Assembly: GCA_938036825.1 (NCBI GenBank) | Contig: CALHWD010000018.1 | Span: 1 to 64,000, forward strand | Reading direction: 5' to 3' | DNA length: 64,000 nt | From: an uncultured Candidatus Saccharibacteria bacterium | GTDB lineage: Bacteria > Patescibacteriota > Saccharimonadia > Saccharimonadales > Saccharimonadaceae | In this document: positions 43,737 to 52,452 of the stretch, piece after piece | Layout of the letters: the number at the start of each line of letters is the position of its first letter | Position numbering within the stretch: the stretch's first letter is position 1 | The notes under the pieces: model-generated | The model's database searches: none | What the model was told of the DNA's origin: nothing | Seen by the model: the letters and a program-made list of their open reading frames with translations, nothing else | Position numbers and translations under genes: made by a program

Positions 43737-44272
43737 TGACACCCGTATGGCTTGGGCTAATGGCCAGTTGTTTGCTTGTGCTGCTTGTCTACACACTATG
43801 GGTGGTCCCACCACAACTTGGCAAGACGCTCAGTATGCATATTGAGCAGCGGACAAGGACGGTAATTGCGGGCAAAATCCTCTTGCCACTGACTGGCCTG
43901 AGCCTTGCGCTGTGGGCTGTGCAGTCGGCATTGCCACGAGTGGTGCAGTTACTCCTTCTTATCGTGAGCCTTAACTTTTGTGTGATGGGATTAGTGCCAT
44001 TTGGCGTGAGCCAGCGGCGCACCTTGGTCCACAACATTGCAGCCTGGGGCTGTATACCAGTTATAACGATCATTGAGGTGCTTGTCCTGCTGAGCGATAC
44101 TCATCCGGTGGTGCGGGTGGTAACGAGCGGCGCTCTGGTGTGCCAGGCTATTGTTCTTGGCTGCTATTTCTTCGCTAAGTCGTGGCATCGCTATATTATG
44201 CTAGTGGGTCAGGCGATTTATTTTTCGCTTTTTGTGGTGATGATCTGGGCAATGGAGTGTGTCCATGCCTGA
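43736..44272 (+). CDS. Polytopic membrane protein, unknown function
   Basis: 178 aa from the ATG overlapping the HAD stop (TGATG); a GTG one codon earlier is possible. Five or six hydrophobic segments cover most of the protein (about 5-25, 45-65, 70-92, 100-122, 125-145, 150-172) with short loops. No motif recognised. Its last codons overlap the start of mutM. Confidence 0.72.
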   Translation: MTPVWLGLMASCLLVLLVYTLWVVPPQLGKTLSMHIEQRTRTVIAGKILLPLTGLSLALWAVQSALPRVVQLLLLIVSLNFCVMGLVPFGVSQRRTLVHNIAAWGCIPVITIIEVLVLLSDTHPVVRVVTSGALVCQAIVLGCYFFAKSWHRYIMLVGQAIYFSLFVVMIWAMECVHA

Positions 44273-45146
44273 GCTCCCTGAAGTTGAGACGATTCGTACG
44301 AGCCTCGCTCGCTTGGTGGTGGGGAAGCAGATTGTGGCAAGTACGGTGTACGACTCGCCCAAGAGTTTTCCCAACGACCCTACGGCAGTGGCGCACTTTC
44401 TCCATGGTGCAACGATCACGGCGGTGGAGCGCCGCGCTAAGGTATTGCTGATTCGCCTGAGCACCAATTACACACTGGTAGTGCACCTGAAAATGACGGG
44501 CCAGCTGCTCTTTGTTGGTGAGGAGCGCTGGGGCGGCGGCCACCCAAACGATAGCTTTCTTCACGAACTACCCGACCGCTTAACGCGGGTAGCGCTGACC
44601 TTTGCGGATGGCGCGCATTTATACTTTAATGACCTGCGCAAATTTGGCTGGATGAAGCTCTATCCTACACCAGAGGTGGCGCAGCTGCCCTTTATGCAAA
44701 AAGTCGGGCCTGAGCCGCTCGACCCGCATACTACGGCGGCACAGTTTATCACGCGCATCCGTCGGCGTAATGGCACGACCATGAAGGCGGCCATCCTCGA
44801 CCAAACGACCATCGCTGGCGTGGGGAATATCTATGCCGATGAATCGCTATGGATGACGCAGCTCCACCCCGCCACGCGGGTGCGTATGGTGGATGATGAA
44901 CAGCTTGCCGCACTCTTTGCTCATATTCGGCAGGTGCTGCAGCTGAGCATCGACAAGGGTGGTAGCACCGATCGCAACTACGTCGATGCTGAGGGCAACA
45001 AGGGGAGCTACCTGGCTTTTGCGCAGGTGTTTCGGCGTGAGGGGCAGCCCTGCCCGCGCCACCCCGACGTAGAGATTATGAAGATTCGCGTGGCAGGCCG
45101 CGGGACGCACATTTGTCCAGTGTGTCAAGTGGAAGTAGGGGAGTAG
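44265..45146 (+). CDS. mutM: Formamidopyrimidine-DNA glycosylase
   Basis: 293 aa from the ATG giving the mature N-terminal PELPEVET, where Pro2 is the nucleophile and Glu3 essential. It removes 8-oxoguanine and related lesions and nicks the abasic site. Also present: K in VHLKMTGQL, the H2TH helix-two-turn-helix (TTIAGVGNIYADESLW), and a C-terminal zinc finger whose ligands read C-x2-H...C-x2-C (PCPRH, then HICPVCQ), so the second cysteine is histidine. Zinc binding should survive. Overlaps the preceding gene by 8 nt; holA follows. Confidence 0.96.
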   Translation: MPELPEVETIRTSLARLVVGKQIVASTVYDSPKSFPNDPTAVAHFLHGATITAVERRAKVLLIRLSTNYTLVVHLKMTGQLLFVGEERWGGGHPNDSFLHELPDRLTRVALTFADGAHLYFNDLRKFGWMKLYPTPEVAQLPFMQKVGPEPLDPHTTAAQFITRIRRRNGTTMKAAILDQTTIAGVGNIYADESLWMTQLHPATRVRMVDDEQLAALFAHIRQVLQLSIDKGGSTDRNYVDAEGNKGSYLAFAQVFRREGQPCPRHPDVEIMKIRVAGRGTHICPVCQVEVGE

Positions 45147-45149
45147 CTC

Positions 45150-46091
45150 ATGCTTTATCTCATTGTGGGGAAGAATAGCTACGTAGCAGAGCAAGAGCTG
45201 GCGAAGATTGTTCAGCATGCATCAGTACCAGCAGAGCACATCGATACTCAGCAGCTTGATGCCGCGGGTTTGGCTGAGCTGGTGCGCGGCGTGTCGCTCT
45301 TTGCAGCGCAGCGGCTTGTTGTGCTGCGACGCCTGTCTGAGCGCCCAGACCTCTGGGAGCAGCTTGGCCAGTGGGCACATGATATCCCTAGCGAGACGAC
45401 GCTTGTGCTCGTAGAGCCAGGGCTGGATAAGCGCACCAAAACGTACAAAGCACTGCACAAAGCCGCGACCATCATTGCTGCTGACCCACTGACCGACCGC
45501 CAGCGCCCTGCCGCCGAGCGGTGGCTGCGCCAGCTGGCTAGTAGACGCGGTGTGTCGTTGAGCTCAGCGCATATGCGCAGCATGGTAGAGCGAGCTCTGG
45601 TGCCGGATGAAAAGGGATATGGCGGGACGATTGACCAGTTGCAGCTGGCGCACGCTATCGACGCATTGGCTCAGCTCGACACTATTACCGATGATGCAAT
45701 TGCCACCGTGTTACCACCGGCCCGTGAGTTCTCGGTCTTTGATGTTGTAGCCCTCGCGGTGGAGCGCCGAGGCCCAGCCTTGCGCGCTGCCTTAGATGAG
45801 CTGCGTCTGAGCCACGACCCATACCAAACCGCAGCGCTCATCTGGGCGCAGTGGGCTCAGCTGGCGGCGATTGCATACTATGGCGAAGCAGGGGAGGCAG
45901 AAATTGCGCGCGAGCTCTCACTCCACCCCTACGTCGTCAAAAAGACCAAGCCACTCACCACGCAGGTCTCGCTGGCCGACATCCGCACCCTCACCCAGCG
46001 GGCTGCCCAGCTCGACGCCGATATGAAGACGACGAGCGTACCACCATGGGACGCGGTGGAGAGCTTTTTGTTTGCGGTGGCGGGGCGGTAG
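45150..46091 (+). CDS. holA: DNA polymerase III delta subunit-like protein
   Basis: 313 aa, 3 nt after mutM. The N-terminal region (MLYLIVGKNSYVAEQEL, then RLVVLRRLS and LVLVEPGLDKRTKTYKAL) follows the HolA pattern of a degenerate AAA+ clamp-loader arm. A central lid and a C-terminal helical collar (EFSVFDVVALAVERRG, then PYQTAALIWAQWAQLA) follow. Delta opens the beta clamp during loading. No Walker A, as expected for delta. Completes a small repair/replication operon with mutM. Confidence 0.9.
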   Translation: MLYLIVGKNSYVAEQELAKIVQHASVPAEHIDTQQLDAAGLAELVRGVSLFAAQRLVVLRRLSERPDLWEQLGQWAHDIPSETTLVLVEPGLDKRTKTYKALHKAATIIAADPLTDRQRPAAERWLRQLASRRGVSLSSAHMRSMVERALVPDEKGYGGTIDQLQLAHAIDALAQLDTITDDAIATVLPPAREFSVFDVVALAVERRGPALRAALDELRLSHDPYQTAALIWAQWAQLAAIAYYGEAGEAEIARELSLHPYVVKKTKPLTTQVSLADIRTLTQRAAQLDADMKTTSVPPWDAVESFLFAVAGR

Positions 46092-46201
46092 TGTGGGGCG
46101 GCCCAGGTAGACGTGTGAGCGTCTGATAGATAGTACTTGGCTTATAAGAATGTGGTATAATATCATCATACAAACACCACTGCAATGCCAAGGAGGTGTA
46201 T

Positions 46202-46720
46202 ATGGCTACAGTACAGACAACGATCACGACTCAGACAGTGCACACAAAGCAGCGTTCGCCGAGGCGGCAGTATGGCCTGCGCGCATGTCTGCTTATTGCG
46301 AGCCTTGCACTGGCCTGTCAAGCATTTATCAATACCTTTCTTGGCTGGCGCGCGTATACCGTTATTTCTTCGAGTGGTGGGCAAATACCGAGCCTCGACT
46401 CTAATATGACAGTGCCGGCTATCGTGTTTGTCTTTGGTGTTAATCTTGCTGCTCAGGCCATCTATCTTGCCTATGCAGCGATTCATCCCCGAGACATCCG
46501 GAGCAAAGTAAAGCAGGGGATTGCCATCGTCGCTGTCCTTGCGTATCCTGTTGCCGACATGGTGAAGTACACACTCTTCCACCACATTCTCCACACCGGT
46601 GTGCCATATAATACATTCTTAGACGGTCCAGTGCCGTGGACGTCTGGGCTTGTGCTCACCATCGCTGGTTCGTTCTATCTGTGGTATGTGCTGCTGCGGC
46701 CGCAAAAGAGCGAGCGCTAG
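46202..46720 (+). CDS. Four-span membrane protein, unknown function
   Basis: 172 aa from the ATG with AAGGAGG upstream. A Thr/Gln/Arg-rich cytoplasmic start (residues 1-25) is followed by four spans at about 26-48, 75-97, 105-125 and 145-165. A His-rich turn (KYTLFHHILHTG) lies between spans 3 and 4. The family is not recognised. Single gene with its own TATAAT box. Confidence 0.7.
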   Translation: MATVQTTITTQTVHTKQRSPRRQYGLRACLLIASLALACQAFINTFLGWRAYTVISSSGGQIPSLDSNMTVPAIVFVFGVNLAAQAIYLAYAAIHPRDIRSKVKQGIAIVAVLAYPVADMVKYTLFHHILHTGVPYNTFLDGPVPWTSGLVLTIAGSFYLWYVLLRPQKSER

Positions 46721-46822
46721 TAGCCCCAAGGTTGGCCGGCTCTTTACAAATCCTGCGCCATGCCTTATAATGAGCGCTTGATTGTAGTACTAACCCATAA
46801 TAACAAGCGATAGAGGAAATTA

Positions 46823-47077
46823 ATGCCCATCATCAAATCAGCTGTCAAACGCATGAAGCAAACGGCCACTCGCCGCCAGCGCAACATTGCTACCAAGCGC
46901 GCCATCAAGGCCAGCACTAAGGCCTTTGCTGCCGAGCCAAGCGCTGCTGCCCTGAGCCAGGCCCAGAGCGAGCTTGACAAAGCCGTCAAGAAGGGGTTGC
47001 TCAAGAAAAACACTGCGAGCCGCCGCAAAGCATCGCTCGCCAAGGCTGCCAAGGCTGCCGGCGTCAAGCTTGCGTAA
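46823..47077 (+). CDS. rpsT: 30S ribosomal protein S20
   Basis: 84 aa, normal length. The start MPIIKSAVKRMKQTATRRQRN and the three-helix, Lys/Arg/Ala-rich composition match S20, which binds 16S rRNA at the base of the small subunit. AGAGGAA precedes the ATG. Its own TATAAT and a terminator make it monocistronic, as in many bacteria. Confidence 0.96.
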   Translation: MPIIKSAVKRMKQTATRRQRNIATKRAIKASTKAFAAEPSAAALSQAQSELDKAVKKGLLKKNTASRRKASLAKAAKAAGVKLA

Positions 47078-47109
47078 AGCATAGGCACGAGAGTAAGAGC
47101 AGACACCAA

Positions 47110-47134
47110 AACACCTCGAGGGAGAGGTGTTTTT
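47110..47134 (+). terminator. Terminator after rpsT
   Basis: Stem aacacctc/gaggtgtt with a 6-nt loop, then tttt. Confidence 0.9.
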
Positions 47135-47235
47135 GTATACAGGCTAGGGCAACTGTTATGGAATAAATTTGAGATATAAAGATCACACACCTTGAGGATC
47201 TTTGCGCAAAGAGAGGTGCTATACTTCGCATGGCT

Positions 47236-47244
47236 ACCTCTGTT
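47236..47244 (-). repeat. AACAGAGGT motif copy 4 (minus)
   Basis: Intergenic between rpsT and the DHH-like gene, in reverse orientation. Confidence 0.45.
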
Positions 47245-47323
47245 AATCGTGACTTGCCATTGACGAAACGAAATTACTTATGGTAGGATAGATGGAGTTT
47301 TGGGTAAGGCAAAAGTAGGAGTT

Positions 47324-48868
47324 ATGGACGAGATAAAGGTGCGGCAACAAATCATCGACAAACTAGGTGAGAGTAATAATATTTTGGTGGCGGTCAACGC
47401 CCACCCTACGGTAGATGAGCTGAGTGCAGCACTAGGGTTGACGCTTTTGCTCAATAAGCTCGATAAGCACGCCACAGCCGTCTTTAGTGGGGATGTGCCA
47501 ACGGCAGTGGGCTTTTTGGAGCCAGAGCGTACCTTTGAGAGCACGGTGGATAGTCTGCGAGATTTCATCATTGCCCTTGATAAGGAAAAGGCCGACCATT
47601 TGCGCTACAAGCTCGATGGTGACCTCGTCAAGATTTTCATCACGCCGTACCGTGCGACGATTAGCCAGAGTGATTTGGAGTTTAGCCAGGGCGATTACAA
47701 TGTGCAGTTTGTTGTGACGATCGGTGTGCGCAGCGAGGATGACCTCGACCCAGCGCTCAAGGGGCATGGCCGTATTCTGCGCGAGTCGCCAGTGGCAGCG
47801 CTACACATTGATGCGCCAGGTACGTTGGGCAATATCGTCTGGACGGACCCTCAGGCCAGCAGCTATAGTGAGCTGGCGGCAAGCCTCGCTCAGGGCTTTG
47901 ATAGTACCGATGATGAGCAGCCGCTCCTCGACAAGCATATTGCCACAGCCTTTTTGACCGGCATTGTAGCGGCCACCGAGCGCTTTAGCAACGAAAAGAC
48001 CACTTCGCGCGTTATGACCCTCGCCGCACAACTGATGAGTGCTGGCGGCGACCAGCAGCTGATTGCGGCCAAGCTCGCCGAGGCCAAGCAGCTCGCTGCA
48101 GGCCCAATGCCTGCTAAGCCGGCCAGCAAGAAGCCCGCTCAGGCAAATAACAAAGATAAGTCACTCGTCATCTCACACAACGCTCAGGCTGGAAAAAAAA
48201 AGTTAAGCCAGACCGACGCTGACGAAGCCGAGCTGGCTCAGCAACTGGCCAAGAATAATCCACAGCCCGAGCCCGCACCAGCTCCACGGCGCTCATCGGG
48301 GCGCAATAGCAGTGCCGAGCCATGGCGCCAGCCCATTGAGACACCGCTGAGCGAGCCGAGCCTGGGTGGCACACTTAATGCTACGACCAAGCAAGCAGCC
48401 GATGACAAGCGCCGCGAGCGCGAGAATGGCCGCAACAAGACCATTCTCTCGCACAAGGGTGGGCGCTACCTCGACAGTGACGACACACCAGGGAGCCAAG
48501 CGCCGCTCAATGCTGCCACGGCAGCACTTGATCACGAGCCAACCGTCCCCAATGTGAATGACATGCCACGTGTGCCGATGGCTCACAACGACGACATCCT
48601 TCCGCCGCCAACGGGCAAAGAAACCCTGGCCGACCTCGACGCCAAGCACCGTGCCGCGCCAGCTGATGATGCCGAAGGGTCAGCCTTGCCACCGCTGCCA
48701 CCAATGCCAGATTTCTCTAGCTTGCCACCATTGCCACCAGGTGTGCCACCGCTGCCTGGCCCTGATGCCGATAACCCTATGGCCCAGCTCGATGCTGCAC
48801 TCCAATCTGAGGCTAAGGCCAAGAAAGACCAAGCCAACCCATCGCAATTCCACGTACCGGAGAAGTAG
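47324..48868 (+). CDS. Degenerate DHH-family phosphoesterase-like protein with Pro-rich tail
   Basis: 514 aa from the ATG preceded by TAGGAG. Residues about 5-260 follow the NrnA/DHH fold: ILVAVNAHPTVDELSAALGL stands where catalytic relatives have HxNPDxDxxGSA, and HIDAPGTLGNIVWTDP stands where they have the DHH motif. Most metal-binding Asp/His residues are therefore gone and hydrolysis is unlikely. Residues 270-514 are a long polar, Pro-rich, disordered tail with a PPLPPMP-type cluster. A binding or scaffold role is inferred. Confidence 0.72.
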   Translation: MDEIKVRQQIIDKLGESNNILVAVNAHPTVDELSAALGLTLLLNKLDKHATAVFSGDVPTAVGFLEPERTFESTVDSLRDFIIALDKEKADHLRYKLDGDLVKIFITPYRATISQSDLEFSQGDYNVQFVVTIGVRSEDDLDPALKGHGRILRESPVAALHIDAPGTLGNIVWTDPQASSYSELAASLAQGFDSTDDEQPLLDKHIATAFLTGIVAATERFSNEKTTSRVMTLAAQLMSAGGDQQLIAAKLAEAKQLAAGPMPAKPASKKPAQANNKDKSLVISHNAQAGKKKLSQTDADEAELAQQLAKNNPQPEPAPAPRRSSGRNSSAEPWRQPIETPLSEPSLGGTLNATTKQAADDKRRERENGRNKTILSHKGGRYLDSDDTPGSQAPLNAATAALDHEPTVPNVNDMPRVPMAHNDDILPPPTGKETLADLDAKHRAAPADDAEGSALPPLPPMPDFSSLPPLPPGVPPLPGPDADNPMAQLDAALQSEAKAKKDQANPSQFHVPEK

Positions 48869-48906
48869 GGGTTGCTGGCTTCTGCTGTTAAATGAGAGAT
48901 GACACG

Positions 48907-48935
48907 ATAAACCGGCCATGATTTAGCCGGTTTAT
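48907..48935 (+). terminator. Hairpin after the DHH-like gene
   Basis: 10-bp stem ataaaccggc/gccggtttat. The T-run is short, so efficiency is uncertain. Confidence 0.6.
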
Positions 48936-48988
48936 GGTAGAAAAAGGGTAAAAACCGTAAGATCATAAGATTTGTATATGTAGATTTC

Positions 48989-49017
48989 TTGACAGGCCAG
49001 AGAGAGAGAGTTATTAT
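48989..49017 (+). promoter_or_regulatory. Sigma-70 promoter with full -35 and -10
   Basis: TTGACA and TATTAT separated by 17 nt, 10 nt before the ATG of the next gene. One of the few consensus -35 boxes in the window. The spacer is an AG repeat. Confidence 0.75.
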
Positions 49018-49027
49018 ATAGTCCATT

Positions 49028-49693
49028 ATGGACAGCAGCAAACCCAATCTACTTAAAAACTATAACGTTACAGGCGTCCAGCAAGAAGCATACAAGAGGG
49101 ACGCAGAGCAGCAACGACTCATTGCTCTCTTGGATGTTCTTGATAAGCCTGATGCAACAGAAGAGGTTGATGTACATGCTCGGGGCACTGCTAATATTAG
49201 TACCGTCAGTGCGAGTCTTAACAGATTGGGTATTTATATTAATCGCAGTGCTCACGCACAAGCTCGTTTATTTGAACCACACCAAATATATACGACAGAA
49301 ATGGGAGAAGAAAATATCGACCTTGCGACATCTGTTGTTGCATTTGAGTCGGAGGGCACTGCGGGTGAGGGCTGCGATGGCGTACTTATACTATTCAAGC
49401 TCTCTGGTGAGATGGCAGGAGAGGCGCAAGCGGCATCAACAGCACGCGACCTGAAGTTTGGCTATAATTGCTCGTATGGTGGTCTTGCAACCAAGGATGG
49501 CATAACTTGGCTTAAGTTTGAGGGAGACAAATTTATGCTAAGAACCAAACAGCTATCCTATGACGATCCATCGCATCACGATGAAATTCTTGAGTTGACC
49601 GAAGAGCTTAATACGTTTATGCAGGTGAGACAGGGTGAGCATAATCACCACAAAGGACAATCTTTCACACCAGCAGGAAGTATCGAAGCCTAG
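49028..49693 (+). CDS. Hypothetical cytoplasmic protein
   Basis: 221 aa, not recognised. N-terminal helical part (residues 1-50), then a strand-rich domain (70-185) including FKLSGEMAGEAQAAS and LKFGYNCSYGGLATKDGITWLKF. His-rich C-terminus (EHNHHKGQ). No signal or membrane span. Strong promoter and terminator, so probably well expressed and monocistronic. AT-richer than neighbouring housekeeping genes. Confidence 0.68.
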   Translation: MDSSKPNLLKNYNVTGVQQEAYKRDAEQQRLIALLDVLDKPDATEEVDVHARGTANISTVSASLNRLGIYINRSAHAQARLFEPHQIYTTEMGEENIDLATSVVAFESEGTAGEGCDGVLILFKLSGEMAGEAQAASTARDLKFGYNCSYGGLATKDGITWLKFEGDKFMLRTKQLSYDDPSHHDEILELTEELNTFMQVRQGEHNHHKGQSFTPAGSIEA

Positions 49694-49705
49694 GTAGCCC
49701 AAAAG

Positions 49706-49731
49706 ACCAGCCCCTCGCGGCTGGTTTTTTG
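49706..49731 (+). terminator. Terminator before truB
   Basis: Stem accagcc/ggctggt followed by six T. It insulates truB. Confidence 0.9.
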
Positions 49732-49742
49732 CTCCGTCATGC

Positions 49743-49748
49743 TATACT
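49743..49748 (+). promoter_or_regulatory. -10 box 6 nt before truB
   Basis: tgcTATACT, spacer aaccac, ATG. The promoter sits directly after the upstream terminator, leaving no room for a 5' leader. Confidence 0.65.
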
Positions 49749-49754
49749 AACCAC

Positions 49755-50459
49755 ATGATGCACCAAACACCTGATTCATCATACGATCGCATTCTCCATA
49801 TCGACAAGCCAGCTGGTATGACGAGCTTTGGGGTGGTGGCGCGGGTGCGGCGGGTGCTGAGCCAGCAGGCTGGCAAGAAGGTGAAGGTGGGGCACTGTGG
49901 TACGCTTGACCCCTTTGCGACGGGTCTTTTGCTGCTGGTGACGGGCACGGAGTGCCGCAATGCCATGCGCTATACCAAGCTCGACAAGACGTACGAAGCG
50001 ACGATTATCCTGGGTCAAACCAGCACCACAGGCGACCCAGAAGGGGAGATAGCGCCCTATCTGCCAGAAGATACCAAGCTGCCTATCACACCGCCATCAC
50101 GTCAGCAGCTCGATGCAGTACTGCAGCGCTTTACTGGCCAGATTCGCCAGCGGCCACCGATCTTTAGCGCCATTAAGATCAACGGCCAGCGGGCCTATAA
50201 GCTCGCGCGTGATGGTAAAGAAGTGGAGTTGCCAGAGCGCACCGTTACGATCCACTCGCTGGAGGTGCTGGAGTATCAGTATCCGCGGCTCGTCATTCGC
50301 ACGCGGGTGAGCAGTGGTACGTACATTCGCAGCCTGGCGGTGGATATTGGCAAGCAGCTTGGCACAGGGGCGTACTGCGCGGCGCTGCGGCGCACAGCGA
50401 TTGCTGATTGGTCAGTAGCACAGGCGCAGCAGCTGCAGGATTTTGGGATTGTTGATTAG
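49755..50459 (+). CDS. truB: tRNA pseudouridine55 synthase
   Basis: 234 aa. Makes pseudouridine 55 in the T-loop of tRNAs. Catalytic motif HCGTLDPFATGLLLL (Asp in GTLDP is the nucleophile) near residues 47-61, preceded by the KPAGMTSF loop. Further conserved blocks are KTYEATIILG, QRPPIFSAIKINGQRAY and SSGTYIRSLAVDIG. It ends without the C-terminal PUA extension found in longer homologs, so it is a minimal form. Confidence 0.96.
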   Translation: MMHQTPDSSYDRILHIDKPAGMTSFGVVARVRRVLSQQAGKKVKVGHCGTLDPFATGLLLLVTGTECRNAMRYTKLDKTYEATIILGQTSTTGDPEGEIAPYLPEDTKLPITPPSRQQLDAVLQRFTGQIRQRPPIFSAIKINGQRAYKLARDGKEVELPERTVTIHSLEVLEYQYPRLVIRTRVSSGTYIRSLAVDIGKQLGTGAYCAALRRTAIADWSVAQAQQLQDFGIVD

Positions 50460-50494
50460 CCATACATAATAAATAAAGAAGCGAGGAGCAACCA

Positions 50495-51193
50495 ATGAAC
50501 ATCACGCTACACACTGGCACGACCACCGCAACTATCACCACAAGTGGCGCGTATATCACCAGCCTGGCTGACGAGTATGGGGATGTATTCTACCCACTGC
50601 AGCAGCTCACCACCCCTGATGGCGAGCGCAAAACGCGCGGTGGCTGCCACGTTTGCTTGCCCAACTTCGGCCCCGGTGGAGCGAGTGGCTTGGCGCAGCA
50701 TGGCTTTGGCCGCACCAGCCAGTGGCAGGTGGTGGAGCACACCAGCGACCAGGTGGGGCTCATGCTGAAGGGGAGTGATGCTTATGCTGGGCTGGAGTCT
50801 CGCTTGGTGTATATGGTGGCGGAGCACCAGCTTGCAATGCAGCTCACGCTGGCGAATGTTGGCGAGGAGGAGCTCCTCGTGGCACCAGCCTTTCACCCGT
50901 ATTTTGCGTATGATGGCACACTCGTGCTGGATGGCCAGTCGCTCACCGACCTTGCGCCACTCGCCGATACGATCTTCGTTGATGGGGTCACGCGCCAACT
51001 AGCGACGGGCCGGCGCACCATTACGCTGCAAAGTGAGGGATTACCTCGCTGGGCGATTTGGACGGATGAGTTGGGCCCGTACCTCTGTGTTGAGCCAACG
51101 CACAGCGGCAACTCCTTCGCCGATAACCCGTCTCGTGCCACAGTGCTAGTGCCGGGGCAGGTGGCGCGGTATGGTGTGCAGGTGGGGTGGTAA
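50495..51193 (+). CDS. Aldose 1-epimerase-like protein
   Basis: 232 aa, GAGGAG before the ATG. Beta-sandwich epimerase with likely active residues H (LAQHGFGR, near residue 70), H (APAFHPYF, near 134) and E (CVEPTHSGNSF, near 207), matching the His-His-Glu set of galactose mutarotase and glucose-6-phosphate 1-epimerase. Shorter than the usual 290-340 aa. It interconverts anomers of a hexose or hexose phosphate; substrate not determinable. Sugar handling could be linked to the surface glycosidases, which is inference. Confidence 0.85.
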   Translation: MNITLHTGTTTATITTSGAYITSLADEYGDVFYPLQQLTTPDGERKTRGGCHVCLPNFGPGGASGLAQHGFGRTSQWQVVEHTSDQVGLMLKGSDAYAGLESRLVYMVAEHQLAMQLTLANVGEEELLVAPAFHPYFAYDGTLVLDGQSLTDLAPLADTIFVDGVTRQLATGRRTITLQSEGLPRWAIWTDELGPYLCVEPTHSGNSFADNPSRATVLVPGQVARYGVQVGW

Positions 51194-51229
51194 CGAACCC
51201 CTCGATTTGACTCATAGTCCTACTACTGT

Positions 51230-51235
51230 CATACT
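51230..51235 (+). promoter_or_regulatory. -10 box 6 nt before 51242
   Basis: CATACT, spacer tgatat, ATG; one mismatch to the common TATACT. Confidence 0.4.
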
Positions 51236-51241
51236 TGATAT

Positions 51242-51994
51242 ATGATAGATCATGGTGAACTTCTTAGTAAAATAACAATTATTGGTGGTAAAGCGCCTGA
51301 GCGGCAGCCAGATGAGTATGAGCGATTGACGCAGGAGTTAGAAGAAATTGCTGCGACAATTGATGAGCGCATAAAAGGCTATGAGCCGCTTGGTGGCAGA
51401 GTGCAGCCACTCATGCTTGCAGAAGCAAAACAGCGCAAAGGTGCAGACATAGCTGCTATAGACGAGGTAAACAGGCATTGGGGATGGCCAGAGGTAGATA
51501 GCGTAATGGACCGCACTTCGCCATATGAGGATGAGGAAGATTTCTGGAATACCTTTCTTGACCATGATCCACACGACACAAGAGACCCAAACAATCTCCG
51601 TGCCCGCCTCCGTGTTCCAAAGGTTGATGCGACACTACTTGAGTCTAAGGATGGAGTTGATTTTGTCAATCTCTACCATAGTGCGACGCCAGCGCTGATT
51701 CGTGCCGAGGCGGTATTGCCTGAGGTTGGCCTTGTCCGCGGCTTGTATGCTAAGTTGTACGAAAAGCATTACACAATGACAGATATCGCAAAAGGAGAAC
51801 TCAGCGCATTGGCCGAAGCATATCCTGCTATCAAGACAGCGTTCTATGATACATATAATCTTGCGCGTTGCTTGACAAACAATGATGACGAGAGACGATT
51901 CATAAAAGAAATAATACGTCTTGGCTTTGTGCAGGAGGGTGCAGACGAGGGACTTTCCGATATCACTAGCGCCCATGATGTACTCTGTCGCTAG
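51242..51994 (+). CDS. Hypothetical cytoplasmic protein
   Basis: 250 aa, not recognised. Acidic and helical, with DERIKGYEPLGGRVQP, then WGWPEVDSVMDRTSPYEDEEDFW and a C-terminal helical block. No signal or span. Its AT-rich codon use resembles the other unknowns at 49028 and 52453 rather than the housekeeping genes between them. Confidence 0.62.
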   Translation: MIDHGELLSKITIIGGKAPERQPDEYERLTQELEEIAATIDERIKGYEPLGGRVQPLMLAEAKQRKGADIAAIDEVNRHWGWPEVDSVMDRTSPYEDEEDFWNTFLDHDPHDTRDPNNLRARLRVPKVDATLLESKDGVDFVNLYHSATPALIRAEAVLPEVGLVRGLYAKLYEKHYTMTDIAKGELSALAEAYPAIKTAFYDTYNLARCLTNNDDERRFIKEIIRLGFVQEGADEGLSDITSAHDVLCR

Positions 51995-52025
51995 CGTCTA
52001 CATTGACACTGCGCCGTCCTCCTGC

Positions 52026-52031
52026 TACAAT
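52026..52031 (+). promoter_or_regulatory. -10 box 8 nt before rpsO
   Basis: tgcTACAAT, spacer acaccagt, ATG. A leader of zero to two nt is expected. Confidence 0.5.
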
Positions 52032-52039
52032 ACACCAGT

Positions 52040-52306
52040 ATGATTACTAAGGATAACAAAGCGAAAGCGATTGCTTTGACTCAGGTCAGCAAGAACGACG
52101 TCGGCAGCCCACAGGCGCAGGTGTCTATCTTGACGGCTCGTATCAAAGAGGTGACCGAACACCTTAAGTCCAACAAGCACGACAACATGGCTCGTCGTGG
52201 CCTCAAGCAAATGGTCGGCCGGCGCAAGCGGCTGCTCCGCTACCTTGAGCGGACCAACTTTGATGCCTACAAAGCAACGCTCGAAACCCTCGGTCTGCGC
52301 AAATAA
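52040..52306 (+). CDS. rpsO: 30S ribosomal protein S15
   Basis: 88 aa, standard length. Matches S15 throughout: DVGSPQAQVSILTARI, LKSNKHDNMARRGLKQMV and RRKRLLRYL, the helices that bind the 16S rRNA three-way junction. In other bacteria rpsO is autoregulated through a long 5' leader; the near-leaderless start here leaves no room for that. Terminator follows. Confidence 0.97.
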   Translation: MITKDNKAKAIALTQVSKNDVGSPQAQVSILTARIKEVTEHLKSNKHDNMARRGLKQMVGRRKRLLRYLERTNFDAYKATLETLGLRK

Positions 52307-52325
52307 GCGCTCGCCACGAGAAATA

Positions 52326-52354
52326 AACCTCCCCACTTATTGGGGAGGTTTTTT
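52326..52354 (+). terminator. Terminator after rpsO
   Basis: Stem aacctcccca/tggggaggtt with a 5-nt loop, then tttt. Confidence 0.92.
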
Positions 52355-52452
52355 GGTGGTGGGGTAGTAGTACAGATATACTACACTTGACAAATATGAG
52401 ATCAAGATGTACCGTACAATACATTATGCCATAAACAAAAAGGAGTTATAGT

